Positions 43,408-54,103 are shown, counted from the stretch's first letter. The stretch: 64,000 bases of DNA from Marinobacter sp. 1-4A (GCF_016597725.1 NZ_VCGY01000003.1:124001-188000), one strand, 5' to 3'. The notes: generated from the sequence alone by a model not told the origin. Numbers and translations are program-made.

Positions 43408-45674
43408 AGTTCAGAGAACACCTCAACACTATCTCTCCCGCCTGTTTTCGCTCGGTAGAGCATTTGGTCTGCAAGCCGCAACAGTTGCCGAGGTTTATCG
43501 GTACTACCCGGCCATGAAGCAACACCAACGGAAATGGTGAGGTAGCCCAGATTTTGCCCTTCATAGACAACCGGCTCATTTCGCACGGCCTCACGCAGCT
43601 GTTCAGCGCGCTCTCTGGCACCTGCTAAATCGGAGGCAGGCAGAATGACAACGAACTCCTCGCCACCATAGCGGCAAACAACATCGCTGCCACGAAAACG
43701 AGACTCTAAAAGCGAAGCAAAGGTTTGCAATGCCACGTCACCGGCCTCATGGCCATGGGTGTCATTGAAACGCTTGAAGTAATCGATATCCAATAACAAC
43801 AGTGACAGAGGCGAATTCTTGCGCAAAGCCACGGAGGCTTCGTGCTCAAATAGTTGATCGAAATATCGACGGTTTTTAAGCCCCGTTAAAGCATCCTCAT
43901 AGGAGTAACGCTGTAAATCTTCCCTGAGCGAAATACCCGAGAGCGTGACGCCAATACGCTCCGCTACCAACTTGATTGAGGATATTAGTCTTGCTGCGCC
44001 ATCGTCCGTGCTCGCGGAACTGTTGATGCTGTCGGCTTCCAGAAGCAACAAGCCTTCCGGCGTGGTTTCGTGGCTCATGAACTCTACATTGATGGAGAAG
44101 CACACCAACCCCTGACAGGTTTTGCAGGCCGCCTCCGCTTCTTCAACCGTGCTGGCCAGCTGCCGAACCGGAGCTGGAAACCTGTCGAGCGTCGCCAGTT
44201 CCAATTCCAACTTAGGAGGCACACCGTTGTACCCCCATTGAGCAAGCCGCACGTAACCGCCGCTGTCCGTTCGTCGATATATCATGCCTTTAATGGGATC
44301 ACAGAGGCGAGGCATGGCTTCAGTGAGCAGCTGAAATGCCTGATCGAGGCTCACACAGGTCTGCAGTTCCGCAATAACCGCTGCAAACACTCGGCTTTTC
44401 TCATTTTCGAATGCCAACAAGCTGGCCCTTGCCTGCTCTCGCTGCAAAAGTGCTTCAGCCTTTGCGGTTCGCTCGGCCACCTGTTGCTCTAGCGTCACCG
44501 TCAATTCATGTAAGGCCCTCTGGGTCATCGCATAATATCGTAGCGAAATGGTCACAACGGCCAAGGTAAAAACCAGCAAACCATAGCTCACGGGCACCTG
44601 CCCCCAAGGTAGAACCCCGTGGGCCACAGCCATATCAACAACCAAAAGCGCACTAAAAACACCGGACGCCAGCACAAGAACCTGTTGTTCTCTGGTCATT
44701 GTCCCAATATGGGGCACTGTGATGAATGTCATCAAACATAGGGATAGCAGGAACAAAGCATCAAAAGGAGGGAAAGTGGACGACAGGTCTATAACACCTG
44801 CCAAAGCCAAACTGATCGCACCAACCGCATAAACGAGATGTAGTTGCCAAATCCAGCTAATCGCCCGGAGCCGCTGATCCGCCAGCCATTGTTCAAACAT
44901 CAGCCACAGCGCTACGGGCAGGAGATAGTAGCTTCCAGCGGCCAAATAATCCCAAAGCAGCGGAGCAGGAACAACGAGCAGGCTAGCCTGGCTTTCGGCA
45001 AGAAGCATAACCGAGGAAGCCAGTGCGAACAGGGCAATGCTGGAAAAGGTTTTTCTGCCTCCCTGAAGCAGCGATAACATCAGAGCAAGCAAGGCCACCA
45101 GTAGCGTAAACCCGGCAACGAATAAGGCTTCCAGAGAGTTCTTGAGCACATAAAGAACAAGCTCGGAGTGATCCATCACACTGATTTCGCCCCAGAGACC
45201 AATATCCGTATAATTAGAAAACACTCGGAAATATAACGGTGTGTTCTCGTAACCCTCCGGCAGCACAATCTCATGCCAGGGCCAACCTTCAAATTCGCCA
45301 CGTCCATCTTTGTCGAAAGTGCCGTACTGATAGATCTTTTCACCATTCAGCCAAACCTGAACAATCAGATCGACGCTGAGAATATATAGAACAGGATTTT
45401 GCCAGTCACCGGCCGGAAGCGTTACCCGGTACCACACTTGGTCGCGGCCATTGCGGCCGGGCGGATTAGAAGGGAAATCAATAGCCTGCCATTGCTCGGG
45501 TTGCTGCGCAACCGACCAGTCTGGTACGCCTGAGTCCTTGTAAGGAAGGTCTCCCCAGCGGTATTCCCAGCCTTCAGTCACGGGCTGTGGTGCTGCAACA
45601 GCAGCAGATTCAAACCCGCAAAGAGCACCGAGCAAGATAATCAGGATTTTCAAAAAGTGTGCGGGCATTGACAC
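43404..45674 (-). CDS. membrane diguanylate cyclase with jelly-roll, 7TM, GAF and GGDEF domains
   Basis: A 756-residue c-di-GMP synthase. Layout: signal peptide (1-27), periplasmic galactose-binding-like domain (about 30-170; VWYRVTLP, VWLNGEKIY), a seven-helix 7TMR-DISM block (about 178-390), coiled coil (395-430), a GAF domain with cysteines CKTCQGLVC near 545, and GGDEF (about 590-750). The active site is GGEEF and the inhibitory RxxD site (RGSD) lies five residues before it, so it should be active and product-inhibited. Convergent with teaD. Confidence 0.88.
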   Translation of the reverse strand: MSMPAHFLKILIILLGALCGFESAAVAAPQPVTEGWEYRWGDLPYKDSGVPDWSVAQQPEQWQAIDFPSNPPGRNGRDQVWYRVTLPAGDWQNPVLYILSVDLIVQVWLNGEKIYQYGTFDKDGRGEFEGWPWHEIVLPEGYENTPLYFRVFSNYTDIGLWGEISVMDHSELVLYVLKNSLEALFVAGFTLLVALLALMLSLLQGGRKTFSSIALFALASSVMLLAESQASLLVVPAPLLWDYLAAGSYYLLPVALWLMFEQWLADQRLRAISWIWQLHLVYAVGAISLALAGVIDLSSTFPPFDALFLLSLCLMTFITVPHIGTMTREQQVLVLASGVFSALLVVDMAVAHGVLPWGQVPVSYGLLVFTLAVVTISLRYYAMTQRALHELTVTLEQQVAERTAKAEALLQREQARASLLAFENEKSRVFAAVIAELQTCVSLDQAFQLLTEAMPRLCDPIKGMIYRRTDSGGYVRLAQWGYNGVPPKLELELATLDRFPAPVRQLASTVEEAEAACKTCQGLVCFSINVEFMSHETTPEGLLLLEADSINSSASTDDGAARLISSIKLVAERIGVTLSGISLREDLQRYSYEDALTGLKNRRYFDQLFEHEASVALRKNSPLSLLLLDIDYFKRFNDTHGHEAGDVALQTFASLLESRFRGSDVVCRYGGEEFVVILPASDLAGARERAEQLREAVRNEPVVYEGQNLGYLTISVGVASWPGSTDKPRQLLRLADQMLYRAKTGGRDSVEVFSEL

Positions 45675-45758
45675 TAGAGTCCTGCCGTTATGAACTACAC
45701 TCGAAAGTATAGAACATCAATGCCTCTACGTGTACAAACCAAAGACAGTTGGAAGTAC

Positions 45759-45795
45759 AAAAAACTCAAACAGCAGGGTCGGATGGCGACCCTGC
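45759..45795 (-). terminator. terminator of the potABCD operon
   Basis: GCAGGGTC (45773-45780) pairs with GACCCTGC (45788-45795) over a seven-base loop. On the minus strand the stem is followed by TGTTTGAGTTTTTT. It lies 25 bases beyond the potD stop. Confidence 0.65.
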
Positions 45796-45819
45796 ACATT
45801 CAAATGCGGGAACCCGGCA

Positions 45820-46860
45820 TCAAAGACCGGATTTCAGTTTTTCCCAGTACTTGGCGTATACCTGCAAAGCTTCGTCACCAATATCGGCCTGAAACTCAGC
45901 GTTAACCATATCTTCTGGCTTAGGGTAACTGGCTCGATCCCCGGCGACTTCATCACCCAAAAGCTCTCTTGCTGACAACACCGGCGTAGCGTAACCAATA
46001 TCTTCGCTGATCAACGCCGCGATTTCCGGCTGCAGCACAAAGCTGATGAACTGGTGCGCAGCCTCCGGGTTCTTAGCGTTCTTGGGAATCACAAAGCTGT
46101 CCAACCAGGCGATAACGCCCTCTTTCGGATATACATATTCCAGCGCCTCCATGCTGTCCTTACCCATAACAGCCTCGCCGTTCCAGATCATGCCCACATC
46201 AGCCTCTCCCTCTAGGAACGGCATACGGGGCGCATCTGAGTTAAAGGTGCGCACAGAGGGCATTAATTCGGTCAGCTTTTCATAAGCCTCTTCAATTTGT
46301 TGCGGGTCAGTGCTGTTGCCTGAGTACCCCAGAACGCGCAGGCCCATGTGAAACACTTCGCGCATATCGTTGGTCAGGTTCACCCGCCCCTTGAAGCGCT
46401 CATCCCAAAGATCTTCCCAAGCTGTCACTGGCTCACCTTCAATATCGGCAGTATCGACACCAATGCCCGTCGTTCCCCACAAATAGGGCACGCTATACTG
46501 GTTTTCAGGATCGATATTCAGGCCGGTGAGTTCGGGGTCGAGCTGGTCAAAGCCACTGATTTTGCTGTGATCTATAGGCAAAAGCAGGCCTTCATTACGC
46601 ATTTTGCTCACATAATAGGTCGATGGCACCGCTAGATCGTAAGCGGCGCTTTCATCTAGCAGTTTTAGCCGGGCATACATGGCTTCGTTACTGTCGTAGG
46701 TGGTGTAGACCACCTTGACGCCGGTTTCTTCCTCAAAGCGGGTCAGCACTTCCTGCGGCATGTACTCTGACCAATTATACAAGTTCAGTACCTGCGGATC
46801 GTCAGAACTGCAGCCTGTCAGACCCAAGGCCAACAGGCCAGCCAGTGCGAGTTTTTTCAT
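45820..46860 (-). CDS. potD: polyamine ABC transporter binding lipoprotein PotD/PotF-like
   Basis: Spermidine/putrescine-binding protein of 346 residues. The ATG at 46860 has AGGAGCAAACA upstream and overlaps the potC stop by ATGA; the longer frame to 46884 is not used. Signal peptide with lipobox LTGC (Cys near 17), so it is probably tethered. LNLYNWSEYMPQEVL and VPYLWGTTGIGVD are the family hallmarks. Last gene of potABCD. Confidence 0.88.
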   Translation of the reverse strand: MKKLALAGLLALGLTGCSSDDPQVLNLYNWSEYMPQEVLTRFEEETGVKVVYTTYDSNEAMYARLKLLDESAAYDLAVPSTYYVSKMRNEGLLLPIDHSKISGFDQLDPELTGLNIDPENQYSVPYLWGTTGIGVDTADIEGEPVTAWEDLWDERFKGRVNLTNDMREVFHMGLRVLGYSGNSTDPQQIEEAYEKLTELMPSVRTFNSDAPRMPFLEGEADVGMIWNGEAVMGKDSMEALEYVYPKEGVIAWLDSFVIPKNAKNPEAAHQFISFVLQPEIAALISEDIGYATPVLSARELLGDEVAGDRASYPKPEDMVNAEFQADIGDEALQVYAKYWEKLKSGL

Positions 46861-47624
46861 TGTTTGCTCCTTGAGAGAATCCATTGCGACAACATCAGCA
46901 TGACCAGTGAGAACACCAGTAGCAGAGTGCCAAGTGCATTTACTTCGGGTTTGAGCCCCACACGCACCATGGAGTAGATGCGCAGAGGAAGAATTTCGTA
47001 ACTGGGGCCACTCACAAACGTGCTCACTACCACGTCGTCCATGGAGAGCGTGAAGCCGAGCAGCCAGCCGGCCATCAACGCCGGCATAATAACGGGTATC
47101 AGAACCGTTCGGGTCATGGTGAAATCGCTGGCACCGAGATCCCGAGCTGCTTCCGGCAAACGTTCATCGAAACCGCTAAGTCGGGCCATAACGGTAATCA
47201 CGACAAACGGTAAGCAGAAGGTTACATGAGCCAGTAGCAGCGATACGTAACCAAGCTTCAAGCCCAGCAACAGGAACAGGCCGAGCAGTGAAATGGCCAA
47301 CACTATTTCAGGCGACATCATCACCACAAAGAGCATGCCATTCAGCACTTTTTTGCCACGAAAGCGGTAACGGTGCAAAGCCAAAGCCGTGAGCGCGCCA
47401 ATACAGGTAGACACCGTAGCTGCTGTCAGCGCCAGCCAAAGCGAGTTCCACATGGCCTGCACCATGGCGTGGTTGTTGAATAGTGATTCGTACCAGCGCA
47501 GGCTGAAGCCGCCCCAATTGTACCCGGTGCGCGAGTCATTAAAAGAAAACACAATCAACACCGCAATCGGCACGTACAGCAGCAAGTACACGAGCGCCAA
47601 ATAACTACGGGCAAGCCAACGCAT
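46857..47624 (-). CDS. potC: polyamine ABC transporter permease PotC
   Basis: Inner-membrane permease of 255 residues with six helices and the EAA loop EAARDLGASDFTMTRTVLIPVIMPAL near 150. Start overlaps the potB stop by one base (TAATG). Pairs with PotB. Confidence 0.9.
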   Translation of the reverse strand: MRWLARSYLALVYLLLYVPIAVLIVFSFNDSRTGYNWGGFSLRWYESLFNNHAMVQAMWNSLWLALTAATVSTCIGALTALALHRYRFRGKKVLNGMLFVVMMSPEIVLAISLLGLFLLLGLKLGYVSLLLAHVTFCLPFVVITVMARLSGFDERLPEAARDLGASDFTMTRTVLIPVIMPALMAGWLLGFTLSMDDVVVSTFVSGPSYEILPLRIYSMVRVGLKPEVNALGTLLLVFSLVMLMLSQWILSRSKQ

Positions 47625-48484
47625 TAAGCATCCTCCTCGCCCAAGCGTCGCTTACTCAGCCGGTGCGCGAACATCAACAAAGCCATGGTGAGGGTCAATA
47701 CGATGCTGGCAGCCGCGCCGAACGGCCAGTTACGGGCATCCAAAAACTGGTTTTTGATTACGTTACCCACTAGCAAATTGCGTGAGCCACCCAGAATATC
47801 GGGCACAAAAAATAGCCCCATGGCAGGCAGCAATACCAGCATAACGCCTGCCAGTACACCCGGCAGCGTCAAGGGTACAATTATATTTTTAAACGTTGCC
47901 AAGCGGCCCGCGCCCAAATCGTGAGAGGCGAGCAGAACATCTTGCCGCAAATCCTCAAACACAGAGTACAGAGGCAGAATCATAAAGGGCAAAAGCAGAT
48001 ACACCAGCCCCACAATAACTGCGCCTTCGGTGTACAAAAGCTGCGCTGGCTCATCGAGCACGCCTAGGGATATAAGTGCACTGTTGAGCAGCCCATTGGT
48101 GGCCAAAATTAATTTCAGGGCGTAAGTACGTACCAACGAGTTGGTCCAGAAAGGCACAATCAGCAGGAAGATCAGCAGCATCTGTCGGCGTTTGTCCACT
48201 CGCGACAAAGCCCAAGCAAAGGGATAACCAATCAACAGGCAAATCAGTGTGGTTATGGCAGCCATATACAAGGAGTGAAGGAACACCTCCAGATACAGCG
48301 GATTGAACAGTTGCCGGTAAGCGTCCAGATTTAAGGGCAAGGAGATAAAGGTGGATGGATCCCGCGTCATCACACTCGCGCCGACCACCAGCATATTGGG
48401 CGCCAGCACGAGGAACAGAAGCCACCCCCACACCAGCACCAGAACAGCCGCCCTGAACGGCTGCTGCTTAATGCTCAGCATCAT
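47624..48484 (-). CDS. potB: polyamine ABC transporter permease PotB
   Basis: Inner-membrane permease of 286 residues with six helices and the EAA-like loop [25 protein letters not shown] near 190. It overlaps the end of potA by 17 bases; ATG at 48484 or 48481. Confidence 0.9.
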   Translation of the reverse strand: MMLSIKQQPFRAAVLVLVWGWLLFLVLAPNMLVVGASVMTRDPSTFISLPLNLDAYRQLFNPLYLEVFLHSLYMAAITTLICLLIGYPFAWALSRVDKRRQMLLIFLLIVPFWTNSLVRTYALKLILATNGLLNSALISLGVLDEPAQLLYTEGAVIVGLVYLLLPFMILPLYSVFEDLRQDVLLASHDLGAGRLATFKNIIVPLTLPGVLAGVMLVLLPAMGLFFVPDILGGSRNLLVGNVIKNQFLDARNWPFGAAASIVLTLTMALLMFAHRLSKRRLGEEDA

Positions 48485-49604
48485 CGGCAGCCAGCTCCTC
48501 TTCGTCGGTCAACGGTTCGTCGCCCTCTTCCGCCAACAACCATTCCCAACCATCTACCCAGCTAACGCGCACCCGCTCGCCAATGCTGTAGTCGAATGCC
48601 GGGTCGTCCTCGTCAAAGAATTCACTGGCCATCACATGGCTGCCGTCTTCCAGCTCAATAACCGAATCCAGAGTGCTGCCCTTGTAGTTACGCTCTACAA
48701 TGTGGCCTGCCACGCCCTCGGTATCATCCGGCGCAAGTACCCGGATATCCTCCGGGCGTAACAAAACGTGTAAGGACTGATTCATCGCAACGCGGAATGG
48801 AGGCTTGCTTAGATCACGGTTCAGGCCGAACACATCCACACTGATGCGTTCCCCCTCAATGCTGGTCACTCGGCCGGGGAAAAAATTGGTCTGGCCCACA
48901 AAGCGTGCGGTAAAGACATTTGCCGGGCGCTCGTATACTTCGCGGGGCGTGCCGAGCTGCTGTATGCGGCCATCTTTGAGCACCACAATACGATCAGACA
49001 TCGACAGCGCTTCTTCCTGATCGTGGGTTACAAATACGAAGGTTATACCCAGCTCTCGCTGTAGCCGTTTGAGCTCTACCTGCATGGTACGGCGCAATTT
49101 GTAGTCCAGTGCAGACAAAGGCTCGTCCAATAGCAGCATTTTGGGGCGCTTTACCACAGCGCGGGCAATCGCAACCCGTTGCTGTTGGCCGCCAGATAGC
49201 TGGTGCGGTTTGCGTTTGGCAAAATCCTCCAACTGAACCATGGCGAGGGCTTCTTCAACCCGCTCCTGTATGTCGGCTTTCGGCCGCTTTTCCATTTTCA
49301 GGCCATAGGCCACATTGTCGAAAACCGACATATGGGGAAATAGCGCATAGTTCTGGAAAACCGTGTTGAGCGGTCGCTTCTCCGGCGGGGTTTGAGTGAT
49401 ATCAACCCCGGAAAGCGTAACCGTGCCTTTATCCGGTAACTCAAAACCAGCCATCATGCGCAGCAGCGTGGTTTTACCACAGCCGGACGGCCCCAAAAGG
49501 GTAATAAACTCGCCATCATCAATGGTGAGGCTAAGCTCATCCAATACGGTTTTTTCGTCAAACTGCTTGCTGATACCGCTCAGCGATAGGAGTGTTTCAG
49601 TCAT
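48468..49604 (-). CDS. potA: polyamine ABC transporter ATPase PotA
   Basis: ATPase of 378 residues: Walker [13 protein letters not shown] near 42, [15 protein letters not shown] near 140, [11 protein letters not shown] near 162, and a C-terminal TOBE domain (about 245-360) with an acidic tail. The ATG at 49604 ([10 protein letters not shown]) is chosen because the 45 upstream residues of the open frame are Arg/Phe-rich and unlike the family. First gene of potABCD. Confidence 0.9.
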   Translation of the reverse strand: MTETLLSLSGISKQFDEKTVLDELSLTIDDGEFITLLGPSGCGKTTLLRMMAGFELPDKGTVTLSGVDITQTPPEKRPLNTVFQNYALFPHMSVFDNVAYGLKMEKRPKADIQERVEEALAMVQLEDFAKRKPHQLSGGQQQRVAIARAVVKRPKMLLLDEPLSALDYKLRRTMQVELKRLQRELGITFVFVTHDQEEALSMSDRIVVLKDGRIQQLGTPREVYERPANVFTARFVGQTNFFPGRVTSIEGERISVDVFGLNRDLSKPPFRVAMNQSLHVLLRPEDIRVLAPDDTEGVAGHIVERNYKGSTLDSVIELEDGSHVMASEFFDEDDPAFDYSIGERVRVSWVDGWEWLLAEEGDEPLTDEEELAADDAEH

Positions 49605-49740
49605 CAACCCTACCCAAAATAAAGTAAGTGAGCCTCTGAAAAAGCCCCTGTTGCGGCGTATTTTTCCAGAAAGCGGGCGATATAAAAAGCATCGTGCAGA
49701 ATTTAGGCAGGAAAATGCGAGAGTAGGCCCGCAATGCAAG

Positions 49741-49768
49741 CACCCTGACCACCGGAGTAGTCAGGGTG
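49741..49768. terminator. hairpin between orphan TRAP gene and potA
   Basis: Nine-base-pair perfect stem (49741-49749 with 49760-49768), loop of ten bases, 11 bases beyond the stop of the minus-strand TRAP gene. No U-tract on either strand, so it may be a processing or partial termination signal. Confidence 0.4.
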
Positions 49769-49779
49769 TACGTGCAAGA

Positions 49780-50859
49780 TCAGTCTGTAGCAATACTGTT
49801 TAGATAGGCTTTATCTGAAATATTGGTCCACTGGCGAACCTGCTTTAAATAATCGCGCTGGGAATTAATGATGTCTTTTGCCAAATCATCTTTACCCGCT
49901 TCCTGAGCCAGCAACTTGTTGGTGGCGTCGCGCATCGCGTCGATTACTTCCGGCGGGAAGGTTTTGTGGGTCACGTTCGGATAGTCTTCCTTCATGCGAT
50001 CCCAGGCTACACCGCTTTCGTGGGTGGTCTGAATGTACATATCGTATGCGGCGGTCCGCATGGCAATACGCAGAATCGCCTGCAAATCTTTAGGCAACTT
50101 GTTCCATGTTTTATCGTTAATCAGGAACTGTACTTCAGCGCCTGGCTCCTGCCAGCCCGAGTAGTAGTATTTTGCGATTTGGTGAAAGCCCATGGGAAAG
50201 TCGAGAGCCGGGCCTACCCATTCAACTGCATCCACTGTGCCGCGCTCAAGTGCTGTGTATAGCTCGCCGGGAGGCAGGTTGGTAACAGCAACACCCAGCT
50301 CAGCCATAACCTCGCCCGCAAATCCGGGGGTGCGCATTTTCAGGCCTTTGAGGTCCGCTACGGAATTGATTTCTTTGTTGAACCAACCGCCCATCTGGTT
50401 GCCGGTATTACCGCCAGGGAAAGACAGCAAACCAAACGGCTCGTAAACCTTCTGCATCAACTCCATGCCTTGGTCGTGGTAGAACCAGGCATACATTTCC
50501 GGAGCAATCATGCCGAAGGGTACTGTGGTGAAGTACATGGCGTTCGGAATGGTGCCCTTATAGTAATAAGACGCTGTATGGCCCATGTCGTACTGGCCAT
50601 TGCGCACCAAATCAAAAATACCGAAAGGCGCTTTGTGTTTGTTGGAGCTGTCGATACGGATTTTCAGGCGACCGCCTGACATTTCTTCAGCCATCTTGGC
50701 CATATTCTCGGTAGTCTCACCAAGAATCGGGGAGTTAGGGCCCCAGGTTTGGGCGAGTCGCAGCGTGAAGTTATCTGCCGCTACGCCAAGTGAACTAACA
50801 GACAGTAGCAGTGCAACTGCCGCTACCCTGAACAGGCGAGTCATCATCGTTAACACCAT
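49780..50859 (-). CDS. orphan TRAP transporter substrate-binding protein (DctP family)
   Basis: Periplasmic binding protein of up to 359 residues with signal peptide (RLFRVAAVALLLSVSSLGVAA). The DctP fold signature PFGIFDLVRNGQYDMGHTA and the conserved LKGLKMRTPGFAGEVMAELG, whose Arg should bind a carboxylate, are present; GTVDAVEWVGP is as in alpha-keto-acid-binding members. No small or large permease gene adjoins it. ATGs at 50859, 50847 and 50844 are all possible. The next gene upstream is a chemoreceptor, so it might deliver a ligand signal or work with distant permeases. Confidence 0.82.
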   Translation of the reverse strand: MVLTMMTRLFRVAAVALLLSVSSLGVAADNFTLRLAQTWGPNSPILGETTENMAKMAEEMSGGRLKIRIDSSNKHKAPFGIFDLVRNGQYDMGHTASYYYKGTIPNAMYFTTVPFGMIAPEMYAWFYHDQGMELMQKVYEPFGLLSFPGGNTGNQMGGWFNKEINSVADLKGLKMRTPGFAGEVMAELGVAVTNLPPGELYTALERGTVDAVEWVGPALDFPMGFHQIAKYYYSGWQEPGAEVQFLINDKTWNKLPKDLQAILRIAMRTAAYDMYIQTTHESGVAWDRMKEDYPNVTHKTFPPEVIDAMRDATNKLLAQEAGKDDLAKDIINSQRDYLKQVRQWTNISDKAYLNSIATD

Positions 50860-50915
50860 TTATCGTTTTGTTTTATCGGGTTTTGTTTGCCAGACGTTAG
50901 CCGTGCCAGCCTGCG

Positions 50916-52592
50916 TCAGATCTTAAACTGGTTCACCAGATCCCGCAAACTTTCACCCAACCGGGCAAGTTCAAGGCTGGCTTCGTTAGTTTGGCTAACA
51001 CCCGTCTCACTGCGCTGCGCTGCATCAACAATCCGTATCACGTTCTGGTTTATTTCCTCAGCTACCTGACTCTGCTGCTCGGCAGCTGTGGCAATTTGGA
51101 TAACCTGATCGTGAATTTGCCCTACAGATTTCTCAATAGTGGTCAGCGCTCCCGTGGCGTGGTTAATGCGCTCGACGGTTTCGGATGAGCGGTCCCGGGA
51201 CCGATTCATTCGCTCCACGGCAGAGCGTGACTCGTTTACAAAGCCGTCAATCATTTCCCGAATCTGATCTGCAGATTCCGCACTGCGCTTCGCGAGCTGG
51301 CGCACTTCATCGGCAACCACAGAGAAGCCACGGCCGTGATCACCGGCCCGCGCCGCTTCTATCGCGGCATTCAACGCGAGAAGATTCGTCTGCTCAGTAA
51401 CGGCCTGTATAACGCTCAGCACCTGCTGAATATCGTCTGATTTTTCAGCCAACGCGTTGATACTGTTGGCACTCTCCTGAATCTCCTCAGACAGCATGTT
51501 CACCGCGCTCTGGGCACCGGCAATGGTTTCTCCCCCCTCTCGGGCCATGCGGTCGGCATCCGAGGCTGCACCCTCAACTTCGCTGGCGTTACCGGAAATT
51601 TGCTGGATTGTTGCTGCCATTTCGTTAATCGCCGAGGCAATTTGGTCGGTCTCCGAGCCTTGCTCTTGCACCGATGCTCGAGTCTCGTTGGCAACACGGC
51701 TCAATTCTTCGGCCGCGGAGGCCACCTGATGCGTTGTTGCACCGACTTCCTGAATGGTTGTCTGGATTTTGACAACAAACGCATTAAAGCGACGGCCCAG
51801 TTCCGACAACTCATCATTGCCATCTTCTGGCAGCCGCTGGCGCAAATCACCATCGCCATCGGCAATTTCCTGCATCATATCGCTCACGTTTCTCAGTGGT
51901 CGAGACACGGTTCTTCCCACCAATACCCCAATAACCAGCGAGGCCGCCACTACCACGACAGTGACCATCAAAACAAAGCCTAGGGTCGAAACGACCTTTT
52001 CCTCGATTTCTACGCGTGCGGCAGCAACCTGACTGTCAATATCCGTTACATAGACACCCGTTCCGACCATCCAGTCCCAATCAGGAATAATCGTGGAATA
52101 AGAGATTTTTGGTTCCTCGTTGCCCGACGCAGGGTTCATCCAGTCGTAGCCGTAATAACCTCCAGATTCACCAGCATCGAATAAATCTCCCACCAATCGT
52201 TTTAGCGTAGGGTTGTTGGTCGGGCCCTCTTTGGAAGGGTCGGGGGCGTAAGCGAGGTTGTAGGCATCACGGGTGTAAGCAAAAACATAGTTTGTCTTCT
52301 CATACCGGATCGAGCGAAGGCGGGAGGCGGCCTCAGCTTTCGCCTCGGCCTCAGAGAGAGATGCATTATTCTTTGCTTCCAGAACCACGGCTTCTGCAGC
52401 ATCAATAAGGTTCTTCAAACCCGCTTTTCTAGCATCAAGGAGACTTGATTCCAGCCGCTTTAACTCAGCCTCTCCACTTGCTCGAATCTCGCTGACAGAA
52501 ATCCAGGAAACTGTGGCTGCAGTAGCCAAAACGGGTATTAGCACAGCAAGAAGTAGGCGGGTTCGAATGCGCAGAGAGTTTATGAAATTCAT
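50916..52592 (-). CDS. methyl-accepting chemotaxis protein with single Cache domain
   Basis: Chemoreceptor of 558 residues: helix 1 (about 11-33), periplasmic sCache_2 domain (about 35-190; YVFAYTRDAYNLAYAPDP, WDWMVGTGVYVTDID), helix 2 (about 200-222), HAMP (223-275) and the signalling coiled coil with the tip [18 protein letters not shown] near 420. No C-terminal CheR-binding pentapeptide. Single-Cache receptors often bind small organic acids. Just upstream of the orphan TRAP binding protein on the same strand. Confidence 0.9.
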   Translation of the reverse strand: MNFINSLRIRTRLLLAVLIPVLATAATVSWISVSEIRASGEAELKRLESSLLDARKAGLKNLIDAAEAVVLEAKNNASLSEAEAKAEAASRLRSIRYEKTNYVFAYTRDAYNLAYAPDPSKEGPTNNPTLKRLVGDLFDAGESGGYYGYDWMNPASGNEEPKISYSTIIPDWDWMVGTGVYVTDIDSQVAAARVEIEEKVVSTLGFVLMVTVVVVAASLVIGVLVGRTVSRPLRNVSDMMQEIADGDGDLRQRLPEDGNDELSELGRRFNAFVVKIQTTIQEVGATTHQVASAAEELSRVANETRASVQEQGSETDQIASAINEMAATIQQISGNASEVEGAASDADRMAREGGETIAGAQSAVNMLSEEIQESANSINALAEKSDDIQQVLSVIQAVTEQTNLLALNAAIEAARAGDHGRGFSVVADEVRQLAKRSAESADQIREMIDGFVNESRSAVERMNRSRDRSSETVERINHATGALTTIEKSVGQIHDQVIQIATAAEQQSQVAEEINQNVIRIVDAAQRSETGVSQTNEASLELARLGESLRDLVNQFKI

Positions 52593-52717
52593 TGACCGGA
52601 TCCTAATTATGAATTCTTATTCACCTATTATCGACCAAACCTGCGACATCTTGAATAAGACCTAACGACGGGCTTATAAAAAGTCTGGAGCAATACCTGA
52701 AAATACTGTGTTCGGCA

Positions 52718-53608
52718 TCATGATACTGCGTGCCTGACCCGCCCAGCCCAAGCAGACCAGGAGTAGATTCCCAGCGCTATCCAGATCATCACAAAGCTCG
52801 TTAGCTTTTCCGGGCTTAGGGGCTCATTAAATACTAGCAGTGCGATCAGGAACTGAATGGTCGGGTTGATGTACATGAGGAAGCCAACGGTAGAAAGCCG
52901 CAACCTGCGGGCCGCACCAGCGAATGCGAGTAGGGGAACCGCTGTAACTACGCCACTGGATAGCAGTAAAAGTGTGGTCGCAGCGCTCGTACCGAAGTGG
53001 GAAACCCCGGCATAGCTCAGGGCCGAAAGTGCAAGAATACCAACCGGAAGCAGTAGAAGGGTTTCTACGAATAAACCGGAAAGCCCGTCTAGAGCTACTT
53101 GTTTGCGGAGCAGGCCGTAGGTGCCGAAGCTGAACGCCAAAGCCAGAGTTATCCAGGGCACCACACCGAGCAGGAACAGCTGATAAAGAATCGCGATGGT
53201 TGCCAGCGCCACCGCCACAATCTGCAGCCGCGAAATGCTCTCTTTCAGCACCAGCATACCCAACCCGACGTTTACCAGAGGCGTGAGAAAGTAGCCAAGG
53301 CTGGCCTGCAACACCTGCCGGCTTTCGACAGCATAGATGTACACACCCCAATTCAGTGCAATGAGCACGGCACAACCGAGCACAACCCCCAGCTTGGATG
53401 GGTGCGCCAACGCCGCTCTTACCGGCTGCCAGCGTTTCAAAAAGGTAACAATAATTGCGAGAAACACACAGGACCAAAGCACCCGGTGAACCACCACTTC
53501 CCAGGCAGGCACACCTTCAAACAACGCAAAATACAACGGAAAACAGCCCCACATTGTGTAGGCAGACAAACCGTATAGAACGCCTTTGTTGGATTCCGGC
53601 AGAGCCAT
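52718..53608 (-). CDS. rarD: EamA-family transporter RarD
   Basis: Inner-membrane protein of 296 residues with ten helices in two EamA halves. The N-terminal KGVLYGLSAYTMWGCFPLYF and the YFLTPLVNVGLGMLVLKE segment are typical of RarD, named for chloramphenicol sensitivity; the natural substrate is unknown. Divergent from the rhodanese gene across 114 bases. Confidence 0.88.
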   Translation of the reverse strand: MALPESNKGVLYGLSAYTMWGCFPLYFALFEGVPAWEVVVHRVLWSCVFLAIIVTFLKRWQPVRAALAHPSKLGVVLGCAVLIALNWGVYIYAVESRQVLQASLGYFLTPLVNVGLGMLVLKESISRLQIVAVALATIAILYQLFLLGVVPWITLALAFSFGTYGLLRKQVALDGLSGLFVETLLLLPVGILALSALSYAGVSHFGTSAATTLLLLSSGVVTAVPLLAFAGAARRLRLSTVGFLMYINPTIQFLIALLVFNEPLSPEKLTSFVMIWIALGIYSWSAWAGRVRHAVS

Positions 53609-53722
53609 TAAATAGCTTCCTCATTAAGCTGTGACAAAGAATTTAGCACACCCTATGGGTTACGCACCTGGGCAATATGTCTTAATCTGGCCAAACACTC
53701 ATAACAGTATGGAGAGCCTGCC

Positions 53723-54103
53723 ATGAAAACAGCTCAAGATTTTGTTGCGGAAGCAAAGAAACACATTCAGGAAGTACCTCTGGATAAAGCCGATAGCGCT
53801 ATTCAGGCTGCAGACTTGCTGTTGGATGTTCGCGATAGCGACGAATATCGACAGAGCCATATTCCACAGGCCACGAATATTTCCCGGGGGCTGCTTGAGT
53901 TCAAGTTCAGCAACGATCCGGCACTGGCAGACCGGAGCATGAAAATCGTGCTGTATTGCAAAAATTCAGGCCGCTCAGCATTGAGCGCAAAAGCCCTTCA
54001 AGACATGGGATACCTGCACGTGCAATCCATTGAAGGGGGGTTTGATGCTTGGCAGGAAGCAGGCAAGCCAATAGCCAAACGGGAACTGCCATCCTTCGAT
54101 TAA
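53723..54103 (+). CDS. rhodanese-like sulfurtransferase
   Basis: Single-domain rhodanese of 126 residues in the cytoplasm. The catalytic Cys is in YCKNSGRSALSAKAL near 88, the expected six-residue active loop CKNSGR. LLDVRDSDEYRQSHIPQATN opens the fold. GGAGAG precedes the ATG. It lies 42 bases before the PAS-GGDEF gene. Confidence 0.87.
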   Translation: MKTAQDFVAEAKKHIQEVPLDKADSAIQAADLLLDVRDSDEYRQSHIPQATNISRGLLEFKFSNDPALADRSMKIVLYCKNSGRSALSAKALQDMGYLHVQSIEGGFDAWQEAGKPIAKRELPSFD

